A stretch of 16,557 bases of DNA, taken from contig DAOOIT010000100.1 of assembly GCA_035384565.1 (NCBI GenBank), positions 1 to 16,557 of the forward strand, read 5' to 3'. This stretch comes from Planctomycetota bacterium (lineage in GTDB: Bacteria; Planctomycetota; PUPC01; DSUN01). A model generated the notes under the pieces. The model did not search any database. It saw only the letters and a list, made by a program, of their open reading frames with translations, and had not been told where the DNA came from. Below are positions 14,124 through 16,557 of the stretch, one piece after another. The number at the start of each line of letters is the position of its first letter. The first letter of the stretch is position 1. A program made the translations under genes and the position numbers.

Positions 14124-14130
14124 GCCAGGC
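14113..14130 (+). terminator. Hairpin at the pgi stop codon, weak terminator candidate
   Basis: GCCTGGC, a CTGA loop, then GCCAGGC make a perfect 7-bp stem whose loop includes part of the pgi stop codon. No run of T follows, so termination here would need Rho or other help; it may only stabilise the mRNA end. Confidence 0.35.
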
Positions 14131-14144
14131 TGAGGCAACGTCGG

Positions 14145-14173
14145 TTGACTTCGCTGCGCGGGAGCGGCATGAT
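14145..14173 (+). promoter_or_regulatory. Promoter of the toxin-antitoxin pair
   Basis: TTGACT (14145-14150) and CATGAT (14168-14173) are spaced by 17 bases. Transcription should start near 14180, just ahead of the strong AAGGAGG ribosome site (14182-14188). The very short leader fits a compact toxin-antitoxin operon. Confidence 0.65.
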
Positions 14174-14194
14174 GATGGGTGAAGGAGGCATGCG

Positions 14195-14443
14195 ATGAAA
14201 CTCGAGCTTGACCTTCCCCCGGAGTCTTTTTCGGCACTTCGGGTCAACCCCGAGACCTTCCTCAAGGAGATGCGGCTGGCGGCAGCTGTGAAGTGGTACG
14301 AGGTCCGTCGCATCTCTCAGTCCAAGGCCGCCGAGATCGCCGGCGTCAGCCGCCACGAGTTCCTCGAAGCCCTCGCCCGCTTCGGCGTCTCTCCGTTCCA
14401 GACAACGGTTGAGGAACTGACCGATGAGGTGACGCGTGGCTAG
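14195..14443 (+). CDS. UPF0175-family antitoxin
   Basis: An 82-residue protein with the UPF0175 pattern: an N-terminal strand (MKLELDLPPESF), then helices with LRLAAAVKWYEVRRIS-like content and the helix-turn-helix segment SQSKAAEIAGVSRHEFLEALARFGVSPF at about 41-68. UPF0175 proteins are usually the DNA-binding antitoxin partner of a PIN-like DUF3368 toxin, as here. AAGGAGG is six bases upstream of the ATG. Its stop lies inside the next gene, an 8-base overlap that implies translational coupling. It probably represses its own promoter, by analogy with other type II antitoxins. Confidence 0.88.
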   Translation: MKLELDLPPESFSALRVNPETFLKEMRLAAAVKWYEVRRISQSKAAEIAGVSRHEFLEALARFGVSPFQTTVEELTDEVTRG

Positions 14444-14921
14444 CGTCTGGGTCATCAACGCGGCCCCGCTGATCTTCCTCGGGAAGATCGGGCACCTGGA
14501 ACTCCCCAATCGCCTTGGGTTTGAGGTGATCGTGCCAGAGGGCGCGGCGTGGGAGATCAAGCAGGGGCCTGAATGGGATCCCGCTCGCCAATGGCTGCAA
14601 GGGCCTGGGCACCACCTCATCCACCCCGTGGGTACCGTCACGCCGGCGATTGCGGCTTGGGACCTCGGTTTGGGAGAGAGCCACGTACTTCAGCTCTACC
14701 TGGGCAGATCGGAACGGGAAGCGGTCGTGGATGACCGGGCTGCCCGGGATTGCGCGCAGTCGCTGGGATTGCCCTTCCGAGGCACGCTCTCCGTCCTCGC
14801 ACTGGCCAAGCAGAAGGGACTCATTGCCGCCGTCCGGCCGTTGGTCGAGGAACTGGTGGCGAAGGGCTTTCGCATCGCCAAGCCCGTTGCGGACCGCGTG
14901 CTGGAGCTGGCAGGAGAGTAG
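14436..14921 (+). CDS. DUF3368-family PIN-like toxin
   Basis: A 161-residue protein matching the DUF3368 PIN-like group: N-terminal VINAAPLIFLGKIG, central VIVPEGAAWEIKQGP, LGLGESHVLQLY with an acidic residue, VVDDRAARDCAQSLGLPFRGTLSVL near 97-121 and a C-terminal GFRIAKPVADRVLELAGE. PIN toxins are metal-dependent RNases that cleave tRNA, rRNA or mRNA. Acidic residues of the usual set appear at E80 and D98/D99; the first position is Asn (N8) rather than Asp, a form I recall in other DUF3368 members. The start is a GTG at 14436, overlapping the antitoxin stop by 8 bases, with GAGGTGA just upstream. RNase activity is inferred from the family. Confidence 0.87.
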   Translation: MASVWVINAAPLIFLGKIGHLELPNRLGFEVIVPEGAAWEIKQGPEWDPARQWLQGPGHHLIHPVGTVTPAIAAWDLGLGESHVLQLYLGRSEREAVVDDRAARDCAQSLGLPFRGTLSVLALAKQKGLIAAVRPLVEELVAKGFRIAKPVADRVLELAGE

Positions 14922-14961
14922 CGCCTGCTGTGTCGCTGTGCGGGATACAGGGAGCCACGGC

Positions 14962-16278
14962 ATGCCGGACTGCTTGGGTCATCGAAGTTTCGTGCAGGGC
15001 GCCATCAATGCCGCGGCGGGTCTTGGCGTTGCGGCCAAGGCGGCCGGGGCCGAGGGGCCGGCGCCGAGCGACATGGTGCGGGTGGGCTTCATCGGCGTCG
15101 GGCCCATGGGGAGCGGACACCTGGATGCGCTGTCCAAGCGGCCCGAGGTCTACGTGTCCGCCATCTGCGATGTGGCGGAGAAGAAGGTCGAAGCCGCCAT
15201 CGCCCGTTGCGGCGGAAGGCCGAAGGGCCACCGCGATTTCCGCCGCCTCCTCGACCAGCCGGACGTGGACGCCGTGGTCATCGCCACCCCGCCCCACTGG
15301 CACGCGATCATGGCGGTGCACGCCGCCCAGGCGGGCAAGGACTTCTATGTCGAGAAGCCGATGACGCTCACCGTGGGCGAGAGCCAGGCCATCGTAGCCG
15401 CCGCGCGCCGCTACAACCGCGTTACCCAGGTCGGCACGCAAATCCACGCGGGGGCCAACTACCGCCGCGTGGTCGAGATCGTCCGCTCGGGCGTCCTCGG
15501 CCACGTCAACCTCGTCCGCACCTTCCTCAACTCGTCCGAGGGACGAAGAGGTTGCGGCCAGTCGGCCAATGCGCCCGTGCCGCCCGACCTGGATTGGGAG
15601 ATGTGGGTGGGCCCCGGGCCGATGCGCCCCTACAACCCCGCCATCGTGCGCGGCGCGGGCAGCGGCCACTGCTGGTTCTGGGACTACTCGGGCGGCTGGA
15701 TTCCCGGAATGGGCCCGCACATCGTGGACCTGCCGGTCTGGGCGCTGGACCTCCCGCTGCCCAACCACGTCTCGTGCTCCGGCGGTCGCTTCCTGATCAA
15801 CGACTGCGGCGACGTGCCCGATGTGCAGGAGGCCCTCTTCCGCTACCCTGACCGCGTGATGACCTGGATGATGAACCTGTCGAACGCCTACGGCTTCGAT
15901 CTTCAGGGTGCCGGCGGCCCGGGCCGCCGCCTCGGCGTCTACTTCCACGGCGAGCACGCCACGCTCTACAGCGACTACGGGACGCACAAGATCGTGCCCG
16001 AGGCCGACCCCAAGCAGCCGCTCCCGTTGCCCGGCCCCTCGCTCCCGCCCACGCCGGGCCACCACGCCGAGTGGCTCGCCTGCATCAAGAGCCGCCAGCA
16101 GCCGAGCTGCAACGTCTTCTATCACCACCGCGTCAACGTCCCGCTTTGCCTCGCCAATCTCTCTTACGCCATTGGCCGCTCGGTGGAGTTCGACCCTGTG
16201 AAGGAAACCATCGTCGGCGACCCCGAGGCCGCCAAGCTCCTCGCCCCCGTCTATCGCGAGCCGTGGACCCTCGGTTGA
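14962..16278 (+). CDS. Gfo/Idh/MocA-family oxidoreductase with a degenerate Tat-like leader
   Basis: A 438-residue protein. Residues 1-32 look like a worn twin-arginine leader: GHRSFVQGAINAAAGLGVAAKAAGA has the shape of RRxFL plus a hydrophobic run, but the first Arg is His. The Rossmann fold starts VRVGFIGVGPMG (39-50), the EKP motif is at 131-133 and the segment GTQIHAGANYRRVVEIV follows at 158-174. The long C-terminal domain with WDYSGGWIPGMGPHIVDLPVWAL is typical of the larger planctomycete-style members that act on glycosides or sugar acids. Substrate unknown. The ATG at 14962 has GGGAG about eight bases upstream; longer frames would run into the toxin gene. It is 40 bases downstream of the toxin with no clear promoter, so it may be partly co-transcribed with it. 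Confidence 0.9.
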   Translation: MPDCLGHRSFVQGAINAAAGLGVAAKAAGAEGPAPSDMVRVGFIGVGPMGSGHLDALSKRPEVYVSAICDVAEKKVEAAIARCGGRPKGHRDFRRLLDQPDVDAVVIATPPHWHAIMAVHAAQAGKDFYVEKPMTLTVGESQAIVAAARRYNRVTQVGTQIHAGANYRRVVEIVRSGVLGHVNLVRTFLNSSEGRRGCGQSANAPVPPDLDWEMWVGPGPMRPYNPAIVRGAGSGHCWFWDYSGGWIPGMGPHIVDLPVWALDLPLPNHVSCSGGRFLINDCGDVPDVQEALFRYPDRVMTWMMNLSNAYGFDLQGAGGPGRRLGVYFHGEHATLYSDYGTHKIVPEADPKQPLPLPGPSLPPTPGHHAEWLACIKSRQQPSCNVFYHHRVNVPLCLANLSYAIGRSVEFDPVKETIVGDPEAAKLLAPVYREPWTLG

Positions 16279-16441
16279 CGCCCGCCTTGCCTGCAAAGTG
16301 TACACCACAGGTAGTAGTTCTCCCGGCACGGAACCACAAGATATTCTAAGTGTCCCAGACTCTCCCAGACTTCCCGGCTTGTGGGGTGGCCGGTCCAACA
16401 CAGGCATTTCCCAAGGGTCACCGTCGGGGCGCGAACCCTTC
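16279..16441. other. Intergenic stretch with a short direct repeat
   Basis: No gene is supported here. TCCCAGAC occurs twice (16353-16360 and 16363-16370) with a ten-base period, and GTGTACAC (16298-16305) is an 8-bp palindrome. Nothing else stands out. Confidence 0.5.
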
Positions 16442-16469
16442 TTGCATTCCGGCTCCGGCGGCGTATACT
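16442..16469 (+). promoter_or_regulatory. Promoter of the interrupted gene at the window's edge
   Basis: TTGCAT (16442-16447) and TATACT (16464-16469, 5 of 6) are spaced by 16 bases. A purine-rich GGAAGTGAGG and an ATG at 16488 follow, so this looks like a normal gene start. Confidence 0.6.
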
Positions 16470-16487
16470 CGTGCCGGAAGTGAGGCG

Positions 16488-16557
16488 ATGGCACGTTCGC
16501 CTCTAGGAGCCTGTCCAAGAATCCCCGTGGGCTGCGTTGCCGGCGCCAGCGGGGCGG
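16488..16557 (+). CDS. Gene start interrupted after five codons by the MITE copy (partial)
   Basis: A promoter and a GGAAG ribosome site lead to ATG and the codons for MARSP; the mobile repeat begins exactly at codon six. The frame remains open to the window's edge, reading LGACPRIPVGC from the repeat. In the complete copy at 800-1087 this same frame runs 95 codons and ends at TAG in the repeat's terminal CTAG, so a product of about 100 residues would result if this copy has the same length. The identity of the original gene cannot be seen. The alternative is that the ATG is fortuitous and no gene existed. Confidence 0.35.
   Translation, partial: MARSPLGACPRIPVGCVAGASGA
16503..16557. mobile_element. 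Second MITE-like copy, cut by the window end
   Basis: These 55 bases equal the reverse complement of 1033-1087 with one difference (CCCCG for CCGCG in the terminal repeat). The outer end is again CTAG, so the boundary agrees in both copies. Near identity suggests recent movement or ongoing exchange between copies. Confidence 0.85.

Noticed and set aside
16353..16370. CRISPR-like or tandem repeat
   Set aside because: Only two 8-base copies with a two-base gap; no array is present.
16420..16460. Possible tRNA T-arm on the minus strand (GGGTTCGCGCC)
   Set aside because: No acceptor, D or anticodon arm could be fitted around it.

Overview
The window is GC-rich, densely coded bacterial chromosome. 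Good sigma70-type promoters, ATGA-coupled genes, two Gfo/Idh/MocA oxidoreductases, a xylose-isomerase-like TIM-barrel protein, a kinase-like membrane protein and dispersed GC-rich palindromes together suggest Planctomycetota or a related PVC/environmental lineage. That assignment is an inference from gene content; no rRNA or other marker gene is present.

Layout. 1-1194: a mostly non-coding, repeat-rich stretch with one small secreted lysine-rich protein (minus), an internal-only repeat copy (55-206) and a complete MITE-like element with 29-bp terminal inverted repeats (800-1087). 1195-2671: two tandem paralogous lipoproteins of unknown family. The first is interrupted by an in-frame TGA exactly where the second has a Trp codon. 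2649-4199 (minus): a radical SAM enzyme of the Tes/MJ0619-like group, converging on and overlapping the second lipoprotein. 4321-5451: a secreted gluzincin-like protein that lacks the catalytic Glu of HExxH. 9258-5454 (minus): guaB (eukaryotic-type IMPDH), a membrane pseudokinase and ybeY, probably one operon. 12361-9340 (minus): a Gfo/Idh/MocA oxidoreductase, a sugar isomerase-like protein and an EamA transporter, probably a small sugar-utilisation unit. 12525-14123: pgi. 14195-14921: a UPF0175/DUF3368 toxin-antitoxin pair. 14962-16278: a second Gfo/Idh/MocA oxidoreductase. 16442-16557: a promoter, ribosome site and start codon, then five codons into the gene a second MITE copy that runs off the end.

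How it fits together. Central metabolism (guaB, pgi, ybeY) is interleaved with accessory sugar-modifying genes. The most unusual items are the predicted pseudokinase between guaB and ybeY, the Tes-like radical SAM enzyme, the TGA/Trp interruption in a lipoprotein paralogue, and the mobile repeat that has landed just inside a start codon with its own frame left open. No CRISPR array, rRNA, tRNA, autonomous IS or phage gene was seen. I did not find one clear new multi-gene system. The guaB-pseudokinase-ybeY operon and the lipoprotein/radical SAM locus are the best candidates for further work.
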